This document shows positions 19,498 through 20,889 of a DNA stretch of 20,889 nucleotides, piece after piece (position 1 is the stretch's first letter; every line of letters begins with the position of its first letter). The notes beneath the pieces were generated by a model. It was not told where the DNA came from. It ran no database searches and saw only the letters and a list, made by a program, of their open reading frames with translations. Origin of the DNA: Schizophyllum amplum (Eukaryota; Basidiomycota; Agaricomycetes; Agaricales; Schizophyllaceae); the NCBI GenBank assembly GCA_007026445.1, contig VDMD01000257.1, forward strand, positions 1 through 20,889, written 5' to 3'. A program made the translations under genes and the position numbers.

Positions 19498-20889
19498 ATG
19501 GCCACAGTCGAAGCAGTACCAGCCAGCACCTCCTACAACCCAGAGTCCCTCCCCATCGTCTCCGACCATGCTTCTCCCGAAAACGTCGCCAGCTTCAACG
19601 CTGTAGAGCGCGATCCAGACTCCTTCGACGGCTCCCTCCCCGCCAACCAGGGTCTCTACCTCAACGACAATGAGAAGGACTCCTGCGGTGTCGGCTTCAT
19701 CTGCCACATCCGCGGCCAGCCGGCCCACAAAATCGTCTCCGACGCTCGCCAGCTCCTTTGTGCGATGACCCATCGCGGAGCCACGGGCGCGGACAGCCGC
19801 GATGGTGACGGCGCAGGCGTCATGACGGGCATTCCTCACGAGTTCTTTGTGAGGGAGGCGGAGCGCGATCTGGGCTGCAAGCTCCCCAACCCCGGCGAAT
19901 ACGCCGTGGGCAACCTCTTCTTCAAGTCAAACGACCCTGTCCAGCTTCAGAGCCAGCAGGCTGCATTCTCTCGCATCGCCATCGACCTCGGTCTCCGCGT
20001 GTTGGGCTGGCGCGAAGTCCCCACCGATGGAACGATCCTCGGCCCCGCGGCAAGCAGCAAGGAGCCAACCATGCTCCAGCCGTTTGTCGTGCTGGAGGCG
20101 CACTACGGCAGCGGCTCTGTCAGCCAGGGCGGCACCTTCGACGAGCGTCACTTCGAGCGTCAGCTCTACGTCCTTCGCAAGCACGCTACACATACCATGT
20201 GAGTGGACTGGTGCTTCTTCTGTTATCGCAGCGCGCTAAGCTCAATACGCACTTCATAGTACTCTCGCGAAGGGTTTCTACATTTGCTCGCTGTCCTCCA
20301 AGAAATCGTGTACAAAGGACAACTCTCGCCCCCTCAAGTGTACAACTACTTCCATGACCTCAACCATGTCTTGTACAGCTCCCACTTCGCGCTCGTGCAC
20401 TCTCGTTTCTCCACCAACACCTTCCCGAGCTGGGATCGTGCTCAGCCGATGAGATGGGCGGCTCACAATGGTGCGTCACACATGATGATCTGCGCCATGG
20501 ATGTTATCTTACATTTTGATAGGCGAAATCAACACGGTTCGTGGGAACAAGAACTGGATGCGCGCTCGCGAGGGTGTCATCGCATCTCAGAGCTTTGGCG
20601 AGCAGCTCGACCTACTCTACCCCATCATCGAGACTGGTGGCTCTGACTCTGCCGCGTTCGACAATGTACTCGAGCTCCTTACGGTCAACGGCATTGTGAC
20701 GCTTCCGGAAGCTGTCATGATGCTTATTCCTGAGGCGTGGCAAGGGAACGAGATCATGGAGCCCCAGAAGCGCGCGTTCTATAACTGGGCAGCGTGTCTA
20801 CAGGAACCGTGGGACGGCCCTGCCCTCTTCGCTTTCAGTGATGGTCGGTACTGCGGTGCGAACCTCGACCGTAACGGTCTGCGTCCCTG
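19498..20889 (+). CDS. GLT1: Glutamate synthase (NADH-GOGAT), N-terminal glutaminase part, 3' end off window
   Basis: Makes two glutamates from glutamine and 2-oxoglutarate with NADH; with glutamine synthetase it forms a nitrogen-assimilation cycle. Exons: 19498-20198, 20260-20470 and 20523->20889, introns 61 and 52 nt. The window holds about 425 of the roughly 2,100 residues usual for the fungal enzyme: the class-II amidotransferase domain. The catalytic N-nucleophile is Cys63 in KDSCGVGFI, so a 62-residue propeptide ([15 protein letters not shown]...) should be removed to expose it. Further landmarks: [73 protein letters not shown], and [18 protein letters not shown] at the window end. One A is missing in a run at 20303-20305; otherwise the frame is intact. 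The symbol follows the yeast name. Confidence 0.96.

Noticed and set aside
1..20889. Search by eye for a mobile element, biosynthetic cluster, defence system or CRISPR array
   Set aside because: No transposase, reverse transcriptase, long terminal or inverted repeats, spaced direct repeats or cluster-type enzymes were seen; the window is ordinary fungal housekeeping territory.

Overview
The window looks like a gene-dense stretch of a filamentous basidiomycete (Agaricomycetes) genome. The protein-coding regions are GC-rich. Introns are many and short, mostly 42-63 nt, with GT..AG ends. There is an agaricomycete-style F-box-like protein, and conserved eukaryotic housekeeping genes sit only 50-750 bp apart. 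No transposon, CRISPR array, rRNA or convincing tRNA was seen.

Layout from left to right: (1) 5' two-thirds of a long-chain acyl-CoA synthetase (minus, runs off the left edge); (2) an intronless F-box-like gene (plus); (3) the alpha subunit of the signal recognition particle receptor (minus), head to head across about 156 bp with (4) mitochondrial translation initiation factor IF-2 (plus); (5) a CHORD-CHORD-CS co-chaperone (minus), tail to tail with IF-2; (6) about 1.2 kb unassigned; (7) a mitochondrial carrier family protein (minus); (8) about 0.8 kb unassigned; (9) a small four-exon gene for a protein of about 60 residues that resembles an SH3/Tudor-like barrel (minus); (10) LST8, the WD40 subunit of the TOR complexes (plus); (11) a probable but unidentified minus-strand gene; (12) the N-terminal glutaminase part of glutamate synthase, NADH-type (plus, runs off the right edge).

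The genes are unrelated core functions (lipid activation, ER targeting, mitochondrial translation and transport, HSP90 co-chaperoning, TOR signalling, nitrogen assimilation). I see no operon-like or biosynthetic cluster and no new defence or mobile system.

The dominant unexplained signal is about 30 missing single bases spread over nearly every gene. Many lie in short runs of one base. Conserved protein sequence continues in a neighbouring frame after each one. Adding back the missing bases makes nearly all spliced exon phases add up (for LST8, 927 observed bases + 3 = 310 codons). Because essential genes are hit (LST8, SRP receptor), the simplest reading is uncorrected sequencing error rather than decay. 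Coordinates below are outer bounds of the coding sequence; exon limits are in the evidence. All identifications rest on recognised motifs, not on a database search.
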